Positions 1 to 8,320 of a DNA stretch of 64,000 nucleotides are shown in pieces. The stretch lies in contig QCJR01000001.1 of assembly GCA_003215895.1 (NCBI GenBank), forward strand, positions 1 through 64,000. Reading direction: 5' to 3'. Position 1 is the stretch's first letter. The number at the start of each line of letters is the position of its first letter. This DNA comes from Prochlorococcus sp. AG-409-D14. Lineage in GTDB: Bacteria; Cyanobacteriota; Cyanobacteriia; PCC-6307; Cyanobiaceae. The translations under genes were made by a program, and so were the position numbers. The notes under the pieces are model-generated. The model saw only the letters and a program-made list of their open reading frames with translations, made no database searches and was not told the origin of the DNA.

Positions 1-1448
1 TAATAAGGCAATAAACGCTCTAAAGCAACCCACGGTTCAAGAGCTTCGAATATTAGTTTTCCCCAACTTCTATAGTGCATGCGGCCGTCAAGTATTGCGA
101 CTCGAACATCTTTACCTCTAATGATTGCAAGCGATTTTAAAAGGATAGTAAGGGTTTCTGGGAAAAGAAATTCTCGAAACCAGTCATGACCTTGATGCTT
201 AAGCATTTCAACTTTAGCGGCAATCCAGGGTGATTCTAAAGTAGGCAATGGAATCACGGGAAAAATCAATTGATCTGGTGTTGGCAAATTGTGCTGATTA
301 ATAATCCACCAGTTACAACTGCAACAAAGAATCCCATTCGTCTGAATATTAGTAGTTTCATGAACGACTCTCAAGCCAAATTCTCCTGCCAATTCACTAG
401 TGATCTGAATTCGTAGTTGCAAATCATCTACAAGAATAATGGTTGGATGTGTACGACCAAGGATTAGTCTTTGACACTGTCTTAAAATATGACGATAGAA
501 ATGAGACGTATTTGGCAACGGTTGTCCATTGGGGACAAACAAAGAAATAGGTTCTTGATCAAATTTATTTCCTAAATTTACATTAACCTTGAAAGTAAAT
601 TTTTTACTATTTAAATCTAAAAAGAAAGAATCGCTTTGCTCTGAATTAGTCAGCATTAAAAGAGTATTTTTTGATAGCAACCCTGAGAGATTTTGCAAAG
701 GAAGCAAAGGTTGAATATGCCAATCCCAAGTAAGTTTGCGATGATCTAGTTTCGCCCAGGTTACCCATTCATTGTTAACCATATTAAGAGCTCGTTTCCA
801 AGGCATTGCGGAAGGCAAGTCATCTTTTAGCATTTCTTTTAATGCTAAAAGCTCCCTAGGATCAATTCTTATCGCAGCATCAGAGGTTACGGAATGGCTA
901 AAAAGATTTCGACTTAGGCGCTCATGAACTTCAATGATTGCATCTTCAAAAGATGAGCGAGAAGCAATTAAATCCTCCCAATCTTTTGGAGTAATTTTAA
1001 TAGACATAGCTTCTCTAAGCTCACCAGAAATAAACTCAGCTTCAGGAAAAATTAATTGGCGATTTTTTAATAAATCTTTTTCATTTGCAAAAATAAGATC
1101 TTTGTATCTAAGAACCCAAATTTTTTTATCTGAGGGAGTTAATTCAATTCCTTCTACATAATCAAAAACTAATCGACCAGCTCTTAACTTTGGTAATTCG
1201 ACTTCAAACAAAAGTCGACATTGTCTCTCTGAAAGAATCAGCACAATATTATTGTTATGCAAACAAAGTGGAATCAAAAGACCAGGCCACCAAAAATTTC
1301 TACTGTCACTTGATAGTTGAATAAAAGTATTATCTTTACGACTTAAACTTCTAGAGATCAATCTTGTTAAGGTCAAATTATGAGGCCATAGAGCAAGATT
1401 GTTTTGATAGTATTTTTTAAGATGTTTATGTGAATTCACCTCAAGCAT
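1..1448 (-). CDS. DinG-like superfamily 2 helicase homologue, partial (3' end outside window)
   Basis: An open frame runs without a stop from an ATG at 1448 to the window edge, about 482 codons. The C-terminal part (ending ...EPWVALERLLPY) resembles the end of cyanobacterial DinG-like helicases, so the stop is probably just outside the window. DinG-type proteins unwind DNA with ATP. Here the N-terminal segment where a Walker A motif should lie reads LSSDSRNFWWPGLLIP, with no GxGK[ST], and I see no DEAH box. The catalytic core therefore looks degenerate, and helicase activity is doubtful. The gene is divergent from tyrA with a gap of about 70 bp. The family call comes from overall resemblance and is moderate. 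Confidence 0.6.
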   Translation of the reverse strand, partial: MLEVNSHKHLKKYYQNNLALWPHNLTLTRLISRSLSRKDNTFIQLSSDSRNFWWPGLLIPLCLHNNNIVLILSERQCRLLFEVELPKLRAGRLVFDYVEGIELTPSDKKIWVLRYKDLIFANEKDLLKNRQLIFPEAEFISGELREAMSIKITPKDWEDLIASRSSFEDAIIEVHERLSRNLFSHSVTSDAAIRIDPRELLALKEMLKDDLPSAMPWKRALNMVNNEWVTWAKLDHRKLTWDWHIQPLLPLQNLSGLLSKNTLLMLTNSEQSDSFFLDLNSKKFTFKVNVNLGNKFDQEPISLFVPNGQPLPNTSHFYRHILRQCQRLILGRTHPTIILVDDLQLRIQITSELAGEFGLRVVHETTNIQTNGILCCSCNWWIINQHNLPTPDQLIFPVIPLPTLESPWIAAKVEMLKHQGHDWFREFLFPETLTILLKSLAIIRGKDVRVAILDGRMHYRSWGKLIFEALEPWVALERLLPY

Positions 1449-1521
1449 TAGTAGTACCTTTTATCAATGAATTCTTTTAATCATGTTGCCCTATCAATAA
1501 AGATATAGAACAATACTATTT

Positions 1522-2397
1522 ATGGAGCTTAAAACAAAACCCTTAAAAAATATTGGAATTGTTGGATTAGGTCTAATCGGAGGCTCCTTAGGCTTAGATC
1601 TCCAAAAGCTGGGATATACAGTTTATGGGATTACTCATCGAAAAAAAACTGCACAAAAAGCCAGAGAGAGAAAACTAGCCCAATTTGTTAGCACTGATCA
1701 AAGTGTATTAAAAAACTGTTCTCTTATTTATATTGCCTTACCAATTGAGCAGCTCATAAATCCTTCATTAGCTTTGATCAATGCCATCCCTAGAAATGCT
1801 GTTGTTACTGATGTTGGATCTGTAAAAGTCCCTATTTTAAATACTTGGAACAAGCTGCATCCGCGTTTTGTAGCCAGTCATCCTATGACAGGAACGGAAG
1901 AATCTGGCGTGAACGCAGGTCAACATAATTTATTTAAAAATAAACCATGGGTCGTTACTCCAAATCAAGAAACTGATCCAAATGCCCTCAAAATAGTGCA
2001 CCAAATTTCCTTATCACTTGGTAGTAAATGGATAAGTTCTGAAGCTCAAATACATGATGAAGCTGTTGGATTGATTTCACATTTGCCAGTTCTAATTAGC
2101 GCGGCATTACTCAATGCACTGAGTACAGATGTAGATCCTTCCTTATATTCACTGGCAAAAAATATTGCATCCAGTGGCTTTGCTGACACCTCTAGGGTAG
2201 GAGGTGGCAACCCAGAGCTAGGAGTTTCTATGGCAAAGTTTAACAAAAAAAATATAGAGAGACATTTGGCATCTTATAGACATTCTCTAGATCTTTTTGA
2301 GAAATATTTGCTTGAAGAGAACTGGAATGAACTCGAAAAGATACTAGGCAAAACACAGGAAGAAAGACAGAAGTTCATTTTTAAACCTACTAATTAA
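1522..2397 (+). CDS. tyrA: prephenate/arogenate dehydrogenase
   Basis: This 291-residue protein carries out the oxidative decarboxylation step of tyrosine synthesis. Cyanobacterial TyrA enzymes usually prefer arogenate and NADP, but the sequence alone does not settle the substrate. An N-terminal Rossmann motif GLGLIGGSLG lies at about residues 15-24. The middle contains the family-typical SHPMTGTEESG stretch, and the length fits a TyrA without a chorismate mutase or ACT domain. The ATG start sits shortly after an AT-rich leader. The 3' end overlaps the convergent carotenoid desaturase gene by 8 bp. Confidence 0.9.
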   Translation: MELKTKPLKNIGIVGLGLIGGSLGLDLQKLGYTVYGITHRKKTAQKARERKLAQFVSTDQSVLKNCSLIYIALPIEQLINPSLALINAIPRNAVVTDVGSVKVPILNTWNKLHPRFVASHPMTGTEESGVNAGQHNLFKNKPWVVTPNQETDPNALKIVHQISLSLGSKWISSEAQIHDEAVGLISHLPVLISAALLNALSTDVDPSLYSLAKNIASSGFADTSRVGGGNPELGVSMAKFNKKNIERHLASYRHSLDLFEKYLLEENWNELEKILGKTQEERQKFIFKPTN

Positions 2398-3907
2398 AGA
2401 CAGGGATATCCAAATGTCTACCTTTATATTCCATTAATTGTCTAACAACCATCATGGCTGATTGGCTTACGCCAGCTGTTCCTTCACCTGGATATATTGA
2501 ATCTCCACAAAGCCATAAACCTCTGAGAGGGGTTCTACTTGACAAACCAAAAGGGCCAAATTGATCTGGATGCTGGCCAAGCCCTCCGACTATTCCTCCA
2601 GGACGTCCTGTCCACCTTTCAAAGCTTCTTGGGGTTGAAAGTTCTTGATGATCCCAACTCGTCTCTAGCAAATCAAACTTTTTATTTAAAATAGTTCTAA
2701 TCTGTTTTAATGCAATATTTTTTTTTCTGGCATACGATTGACTATCTAGATTAGACCATTGATCAATATCAACAAATACACTTGCAATTAAAGTAGCCAT
2801 TCCAGCTGGTGCACGTTGATCATCTTCCATACTTATAGAAATAAATAAAGAGCCAAAAATCTCATCAAATATTTGAATATGCCCTGGGCAATCAACTGGT
2901 AAGTGAATACGACGGAGAGCTCCGTAGAAGACTAGGGCCCCACTAGGTTTGGGTAATTTTTTTATGCTTTCACGGTATGCTGTGGATAATCCTTCATTAA
3001 TAGGGATTAAATCTAAAAGAGATTGAGGCGGCAAGCTAAAAACAATATCCGATGCTTTGAGCTGTATCAAATTCTTTCTTCTATCAATTACATTGACATC
3101 AAAAATATTTGGAATTTTTCTACTTAATATTTTAGTCACTCTATGCTCAATCAAAAGGCTTCCACCATTTCTTAAAAAACTATCTTTCAATCTATCGCTA
3201 AGAACTTGCATTGATCCATGAAGATGCCACAGTCCTCTGGGGGATTGGGCCATATGAAGAACAGTTGCACCGTACAAAGCTGCCGTTCTACTTGCTGGCT
3301 CTTGAGAGTAAAGTTTTAATTGAAGGTCTAGAAAACTTCGTAGACGTTTATCTTTATGACAACCAGTAATTGAAAGCAAGTCAGCAATAGTCAACTTACT
3401 CAATAACCCTGTTAAAAGATTTGAAGGACGTATAGCTCTAATTAATTGACTTAAATCCCACAGATTTCGTACCGGAAGTATTGGATCTCTTTCGACGAAT
3501 CCCCAATTAGACTCGTGAATTTTAGAACATAATGACCAAAAGATTTCACTCCCAGGAAACTGTTCTTGTCTCTCTTTATGCCATCTCAATGGATCATGCC
3601 AAAGATTGATTGGGCTACTTCCATCACCTAGAAAAACTGAACATCCAGGATCTAAAATTTTTGCATTAGGTATCGGAATATCTAAATAATTAAATAAACG
3701 ATGATGAATTCCTCCTCTCTCAAGACCTGCAACTTGAGTAGCCCCTACATCAAAGGTATAAGAACCCCTTTTGAAAGTTCCTGCACAACCACCTAATTGA
3801 CTATGCGCTTCGACCAAAGTCACCTGATAACCCTCCTTAGCAAGAAGAGCAGCAGCTGTTAAGCCAGCTATCCCTCCCCCAACGACAATGATAGATTCTT
3901 CAGACAT
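2390..3907 (-). CDS. crtD: CrtD-type carotenoid desaturase (C-3',4' desaturase family)
   Basis: This 505-residue FAD-dependent amine oxidase/phytoene-desaturase-like protein has a dinucleotide-binding motif VVGGGIAGLTAAALLAKEGY near residue 8. A C-terminal FAD signature (WLCGDSIYPGEGTAGV) also fits the CrtI/CrtH/CrtD superfamily. Length and overall pattern are closest to cyanobacterial CrtD, which desaturates monocyclic carotenoids at C-3',4'. CrtH-type cis-trans isomerase is the main alternative, and the two are hard to separate without alignment. It is divergent from the fructosamine-kinase gene with only 28 bp between the two start codons, so their promoters must overlap coding sequence. 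Confidence 0.72.
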   Translation of the reverse strand: MSEESIIVVGGGIAGLTAAALLAKEGYQVTLVEAHSQLGGCAGTFKRGSYTFDVGATQVAGLERGGIHHRLFNYLDIPIPNAKILDPGCSVFLGDGSSPINLWHDPLRWHKERQEQFPGSEIFWSLCSKIHESNWGFVERDPILPVRNLWDLSQLIRAIRPSNLLTGLLSKLTIADLLSITGCHKDKRLRSFLDLQLKLYSQEPASRTAALYGATVLHMAQSPRGLWHLHGSMQVLSDRLKDSFLRNGGSLLIEHRVTKILSRKIPNIFDVNVIDRRKNLIQLKASDIVFSLPPQSLLDLIPINEGLSTAYRESIKKLPKPSGALVFYGALRRIHLPVDCPGHIQIFDEIFGSLFISISMEDDQRAPAGMATLIASVFVDIDQWSNLDSQSYARKKNIALKQIRTILNKKFDLLETSWDHQELSTPRSFERWTGRPGGIVGGLGQHPDQFGPFGLSSRTPLRGLWLCGDSIYPGEGTAGVSQSAMMVVRQLMEYKGRHLDIPVFN

Positions 3908-3935
3908 AAAAAATTATCAACCGAGAATACAGTGA

Positions 3936-4823
3936 ATGGAGGAACTAATCCAAAAGGCTCTCTCAACTTCAAATAAAGTAAGCAAAAACTTATTAATTGA
4001 AAAAATAATGCCGGTAGGTGGAGGTTGTATCCATAAAGCTTGGTGCATTCATTTCCAAAATGGCACGAAAGTCTTTGCCAAATCAAATCATATTGACAAT
4101 ATTAATATGTTTCAGTTCGAACGTGAGTGTCTTTCGGTTCTAAAAAGATTTACTAATAAATCGTTCATCTGTGTTCCTGAACCAATTGATCTCATAATTT
4201 ATCAAAATATTTCTATACTTATTTTAGAATGGATTGATCTCAAACAATCCAAACAAAATCTTCTTGGTAAAGGCTTAGCACTGCTGCATAAATCCTCAAG
4301 TGACTGGAGCCAAAAAAAATTCGGATGGGAAGAAGAAGGTTTTATAGGTACTAACACACAAAAAAGAGGATGGGACAGTAACTGGGGGGAATTCTTTGTA
4401 AATTATCGTCTTATACCGCAACTTACACAAGCAAAAGCATGGGGAGTAAGAGTTGATGATTATGAGGACATTTTAATATATTTAAGCTCATATCTTAATG
4501 ATCATTACCCAAGGATCTCTATAGTGCATGGTGATCTTTGGTCAGGTAATTGTGGAAGTACTAAAAATGGTTTAGGAAGTCTATATGACCCTGCAAGCTA
4601 TTGGGCTGACAGAGAAGTTGATATATCAATGACTAAATTATTTGGTGGTTTTAATAGAGACTTTTATGAAGGATACGAAGAGATTTGGCCACTAGATAAA
4701 TCCTCAAAAGAAAGAACTGATATTTATAATCTTTATCACTTGCTTAATCACGCAAATATGTTTGGAGGATCCTACAAAGAAAATTCATTAAAAATACTAA
4801 GAGATCTGAGATCTCGTGTGTAA
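3936..4823 (+). CDS. fructosamine-3-kinase family protein
   Basis: This 295-residue protein has the fold pattern of the fructosamine/ketosamine kinase family, which is related to aminoglycoside phosphotransferases. The N-terminal nucleotide-binding strand-loop reads PVGGGCIHKAW. The catalytic-loop motif VHGDLWSGNC contains the expected Asp and Asn, and the metal-binding Asp follows in LYDPASYWADREVD. The family phosphorylates sugar adducts on amines and so repairs protein glycation. The substrate here is inferred from family only. The start codon is 28 bp from the divergent crtD start. The stop codon lies in the loop of a 9-bp inverted repeat. Confidence 0.85.
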   Translation: MEELIQKALSTSNKVSKNLLIEKIMPVGGGCIHKAWCIHFQNGTKVFAKSNHIDNINMFQFERECLSVLKRFTNKSFICVPEPIDLIIYQNISILILEWIDLKQSKQNLLGKGLALLHKSSSDWSQKKFGWEEEGFIGTNTQKRGWDSNWGEFFVNYRLIPQLTQAKAWGVRVDDYEDILIYLSSYLNDHYPRISIVHGDLWSGNCGSTKNGLGSLYDPASYWADREVDISMTKLFGGFNRDFYEGYEEIWPLDKSSKERTDIYNLYHLLNHANMFGGSYKENSLKILRDLRSRV

Positions 4824-4838
4824 CGAAACCTCAGATCT
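4802..4838. terminator. inverted repeat spanning the fructosamine-kinase stop codon
   Basis: AGATCTGAG at 4802-4810 is perfectly complementary to CTCAGATCT at 4830-4838, with a 19-nt loop that contains the stop codon. It lies between convergent genes and may act as a bidirectional terminator. There is no clean T-tract, so the call is weak. Confidence 0.35.
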
Positions 4839-4859
4839 GTTGATCTCTCTCTTCTTTAT

Positions 4860-5222
4860 TTATCCTAAGTACTCTTTTTTAAGATTTTGAACTTTATCAA
4901 AAACAGCTGTTCTTTTTTCACTTGTTGTTAAGTTCTGCCAACTCCATTGGCCTAAAACAACAATTCCAAGAAGCTCTAGCAAACCAGGAAGAATTGGGAA
5001 AAAATTAACTGTATCAATAACAACCTTGATTAAAACTTGAGCTAAAACAACAACGGCAATGATTCCTGCCGCTTTGCCATACTTACCCATTTGAGTCCAA
5101 TCAATTTTGCTCAAGGATTCATTAACTTTTCCCATTACATCACTGTAACGTTCTGAAAAATTAAGACCTTCTGTTTTCCCTGCCTTTGATTCATCTTTAG
5201 AATCAGGATTTACATCAGACAT
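4860..5222 (-). CDS. CAAD-domain thylakoid membrane protein (CURT1-like)
   Basis: A 120-residue protein with a polar N-terminus (about 50 residues), two hydrophobic segments separated by a short turn (IIAVVVLAQVLIKVVI and ILPGLLELLGIVVLG), and a C-terminal amphipathic end (WSWQNLTTSEKRTAVFDKVQNL). This is the layout of the cyanobacterial CAAD domain, related to plastid CURT1 proteins that bend thylakoid membranes. I start at the ATG at 5222. An in-frame GTG two codons upstream is possible, but it has no better ribosome site. It is divergent from the JAMM gene with about 100 bp between them. Confidence 0.78.
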   Translation of the reverse strand: MSDVNPDSKDESKAGKTEGLNFSERYSDVMGKVNESLSKIDWTQMGKYGKAAGIIAVVVLAQVLIKVVIDTVNFFPILPGLLELLGIVVLGQWSWQNLTTSEKRTAVFDKVQNLKKEYLG

Positions 5223-5320
5223 GAACACAAGCTACGAAGCAAATATGGACTGAGCGTATCGAATTAATTAAATAAATGCCATAGGCTGAATAGAGATAAG
5301 TCCGAACCAAAATAGAGAGG

Positions 5321-5857
5321 ATGCCGAATAAAATCATTTTTCCCATGGAAATCCCAAAATCTATTGAATTCCATAACCAGACGAATTCTGTTCTCTCAAG
5401 ATTTTTAAAGGCGGTAGAACCAGAGGAAGGCTGCTGTATTTTAATTGGCAAAACAAACAGCTCAACTAAAGATCACAAAAGAAATATTTGGGAGGTAACT
5501 AACATTTGGAATTGTCGAAATGTTTGGGGAGAAAAAGAATCGAAATTAATTGATCAAAATATAAAAAAGTTCTCCACTCAAGAAAATGTGCAATTATCAA
5601 AAAGAAATCGTTTCGAAATAAACGCCAAAGATCAAATTGCATCTCACAAATGGGCAAGAGAGAATGATCTGGAAATTTTATGCTGTGCACACTCTCATCC
5701 TTCAGGTGAAAATAAACCGTCAGAAATGGATTTATTCTTACACCAATCTCCTGGTCTTATGATTATTTCAAATAAGGAAGGAGATTTAAAAGCATGGTGG
5801 ATCAAAAATAAATTAAATTTTCATAGCGTGAAAATTGAAATTTTTTCTTTAACGTAA
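5321..5857 (+). CDS. JAMM/Mov34 (MPN+) metalloprotease-like protein
   Basis: A 178-residue single-domain protein with a complete JAMM zinc motif: Glu35/36 in an EEGCC stretch, then H124-x-H126-x7-S134-x2-D137 (AHSHPSGENKPSEMD). All metal ligands and the catalytic Glu are present, so activity is expected. Bacterial relatives include Mec+ of mycobacteria, which removes cysteine from the sulfur carrier CysO. The next gene, 23 bp downstream on the same strand, is a MoeZ-like E1/rhodanese, which supports a role in sulfur-carrier processing. The ATG at 5321 is used; an ATG at 5345 is an alternative start. Confidence 0.85.
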   Translation: MPNKIIFPMEIPKSIEFHNQTNSVLSRFLKAVEPEEGCCILIGKTNSSTKDHKRNIWEVTNIWNCRNVWGEKESKLIDQNIKKFSTQENVQLSKRNRFEINAKDQIASHKWARENDLEILCCAHSHPSGENKPSEMDLFLHQSPGLMIISNKEGDLKAWWIKNKLNFHSVKIEIFSLT

Positions 5858-5880
5858 ACTAATCATGAAAGGTTTGATTC

Positions 5881-7026
5881 ATGGAGAGAAGCCAGAATGA
5901 AACACATTTAAATTCTGAAGAAATTGCTAGGTATGCAAGGCACATAAGTCTTCCTGAAATAGGTATTAAAGGCCAAGAGAAATTGAAACAAAGCTCAGTT
6001 GCTTGCATTGGGACAGGAGGACTCGGATCTCCTCTTTTGATTTATCTAGCAGCAGCTGGAATTGGAAGAATCGGAATAGTTGATTTTGATGTAGTTGAAT
6101 CCTCAAATTTACAAAGGCAAATCATTCATACAACAAATTCAATAGGTCTATTAAAAACAGATTCTGCTAAACAACACATACTCGAAATAAATCCTTCTTG
6201 TCGAGTTGATTTATTCAATCAAAAACTTACAAGTAGTAATGCCTTGGAAATACTTAAAGCCTATGATGTTATATGTGATTGTTCAGACAATTTCCCAACG
6301 CGCTACCTAATTAATGATGCTTGTCTAATACTTAATAGACCTTATATATATGGTTCAATCGCAAGATTCGAAGGTCAAGTAAGTGTGTTTAATTTGAAGG
6401 AAGATAGTCCTAATTATAGAGATCTGATTCCCACACCCCCTCCAGAAGAATTAATTCCATCATGCTCCGAAGCAGGAGTCATGGGAATTCTACCAGGAAT
6501 TATTGGTACAATTCAAGCGGCAGAAACCATTAAAATAATAACAAATATCGGTTATCCTTTAAATGGTAGGCTCCTAATTTTTAATGCATTAAAGATGAAC
6601 TTTAAAGAGCTAACATTGAAATCAAATCCTGAAAATAAAAACATCCATAATCTAATAGATTATAAAAGTTTCTGTTCAAAGGTTAAAGTTAAAAATGATA
6701 TAGATTGTGAGATAAAAAATATTTCAATTAAGGAATTAAAAATACTCCTTAGCCAATCATCAAATGCAATACAATTAATTGATGTTCGCAACCCAAATGA
6801 ACAACATCAATGTTCGATTGCAGGTGCAAGGCTAATACCTCTTAGCACTATTGAAAGTGGAGAAGCCATTCATGAAATTAAAATTCTTTCAGCAAAAAAA
6901 AATCTTTATGTATTTTGTAAAAGTGGGAAAAGATCATTGCGAGCATTAAAGTATTTAAACAAGTTTGGAATTAGAGGTATTAATATTCAAGGAGGTATTG
7001 AAGCCTGGAATAACGAAAAAAATTAA
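5881..7026 (+). CDS. moeB: ThiF/MoeB-family adenylyltransferase fused to rhodanese (MoeZ-like)
   Basis: This 381-residue protein combines an E1-like domain (nucleotide motif GTGGLGSP at residues 44-51, catalytic-type Cys195 in PSCSEAG) with a C-terminal rhodanese domain (Cys346 in CKSGKRS). Such proteins adenylate the C-terminal Gly-Gly of MoaD/ThiS-like carriers and then add sulfur. Odd point: the CxxC pairs that normally bind structural zinc are missing. The usual YRCL region reads YRDL, and no CPxC follows the E1 domain. It forms an apparent operon with the upstream JAMM gene. The carrier protein is not in this window. It ends 6 bp from the convergent cobO. Confidence 0.87.
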   Translation: MERSQNETHLNSEEIARYARHISLPEIGIKGQEKLKQSSVACIGTGGLGSPLLIYLAAAGIGRIGIVDFDVVESSNLQRQIIHTTNSIGLLKTDSAKQHILEINPSCRVDLFNQKLTSSNALEILKAYDVICDCSDNFPTRYLINDACLILNRPYIYGSIARFEGQVSVFNLKEDSPNYRDLIPTPPPEELIPSCSEAGVMGILPGIIGTIQAAETIKIITNIGYPLNGRLLIFNALKMNFKELTLKSNPENKNIHNLIDYKSFCSKVKVKNDIDCEIKNISIKELKILLSQSSNAIQLIDVRNPNEQHQCSIAGARLIPLSTIESGEAIHEIKILSAKKNLYVFCKSGKRSLRALKYLNKFGIRGINIQGGIEAWNNEKN

Positions 7027-7032
7027 TTACAA

Positions 7033-8187
7033 CTAATAATCAACTCCCCTTTTTAAATCAACTCCTTTTTCTGCGTAGTGCTTGTGACACACCATCTCAG
7101 AATGAACACTTGCTAAATCAAAATATATAGGTTGATTTTTACATCTTCCTGTAATAATCACCTCTGTCTCTGAAGGTTTACGAAGCAATGTTTGAACAAT
7201 AGGCTCTACTGGCAAGAGTTCCAAGTCAACGGTTGGATTTAACTCATCCAAAATCACAGTCTTATAAAGACCACTTGAAATCGCTGCTCTTGCAATTTCC
7301 CATGCTCTTTCAGCTTCTACATAATCAATGGGCTTTTGCTGACCCCTCCAAACAATCGCATCTCTACCAGATCGAAGATGGTCTACTAAATGAGGATAAC
7401 TTTCTCGAAGAGCTGCAATGGCGGCATCCTCTGTGTAACCACTACCACCCTTAAGCCATTGCAAAATCAATACACGATGACTTTTATCCTGACTAATTCC
7501 TCTACCTATAGCTTGTAAAGCTTTACCCAAAGCACTAGTTGATTTGCCTTTACCTTCACCGGTATATATCTCAATTCCAGCAACATTATTCTCATAATGA
7601 ATTTCTTCATCATTATGAATCTCGGGTCTTCTATGAGCTCTCATCTCAGAATGAAGTTCCGCTACTTTGATCAAAGGATTTGGTGCGGCTCTCCCAGTGA
7701 CGATAATTTCCATACCGTTTGGTCGTGCAGTAAGTGTTTTAACGACTTCCTCAACAGGCAATAATCCTAAATCAAGAACAGGATTCAATTCGTCTAGGAC
7801 AACAACTGAATATAAAGCACTCGCAATTGCCCCCTTTGCTATATCCCATCCTCTTTGAGCTTCCTGATAATCAAATTTACTGGATTGGTCGGCGGTAAAA
7901 AATTCTCCCCTACCAGTCCTAACTTGATCAATCAAATGGGGGAAACCTTGCTGCAAAGCATCTATAGCAGCATCTTCGTCATACGAGCGACCAGGACCTT
8001 TCAAGAATCTGAGAAGTAATACTCTTGTTTGTCTTTTCTCACATATGCCTAGACCTATTGTCCTCAAGACCACCCCCAAAGCTGCCTGACTCTTCCCTTT
8101 ACCTTCTCCGTCATAAACATGTAATTGTCCGTGACTACGTTCCTGGCTTTCCGAAGCTGTCGTAATTCCTATACCGTTTGATACCAC
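7033..8187 (-). CDS. cobO: tandem-duplicated CobO-like corrinoid adenosyltransferase
   Basis: This 384-residue protein holds two homologous CobO/BtuR domains in one chain. Each has a P-loop GEGKGKS (residues 27-33 and 210-216), a LDELNP motif (about 131-136 and 313-318) and an ITGR/VTGR strand (about 163-166 and 345-348). CobO attaches the adenosyl group to cobalt in B12 synthesis; typical CobO is about 180-200 residues with one domain. Both halves keep the ATP-binding motif, so neither looks dead. The fusion could form an intramolecular dimer. Its 3' end is 6 bp from that of the moeZ-like gene. Confidence 0.83.
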   Translation of the reverse strand: MVSNGIGITTASESQERSHGQLHVYDGEGKGKSQAALGVVLRTIGLGICEKRQTRVLLLRFLKGPGRSYDEDAAIDALQQGFPHLIDQVRTGRGEFFTADQSSKFDYQEAQRGWDIAKGAIASALYSVVVLDELNPVLDLGLLPVEEVVKTLTARPNGMEIIVTGRAAPNPLIKVAELHSEMRAHRRPEIHNDEEIHYENNVAGIEIYTGEGKGKSTSALGKALQAIGRGISQDKSHRVLILQWLKGGSGYTEDAAIAALRESYPHLVDHLRSGRDAIVWRGQQKPIDYVEAERAWEIARAAISSGLYKTVILDELNPTVDLELLPVEPIVQTLLRKPSETEVIITGRCKNQPIYFDLASVHSEMVCHKHYAEKGVDLKRGVDY

Positions 8188-8320
8188 GATCGATAATTCT
8201 GCTTCTTATGAATGCAACTTAACTTCTTCTACATTAGACGTCATAGAATATGCAAAATACATACAAAGATGAAAGATCCAAGGAGTATCAAGTCAATCAA
8301 ATTAATGACTTTTTAAAAAA

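Noticed and set aside
934..1161. 75-codon plus-strand frame
   Set aside because: It lies opposite the DinG-like gene, and its translation has no family look.
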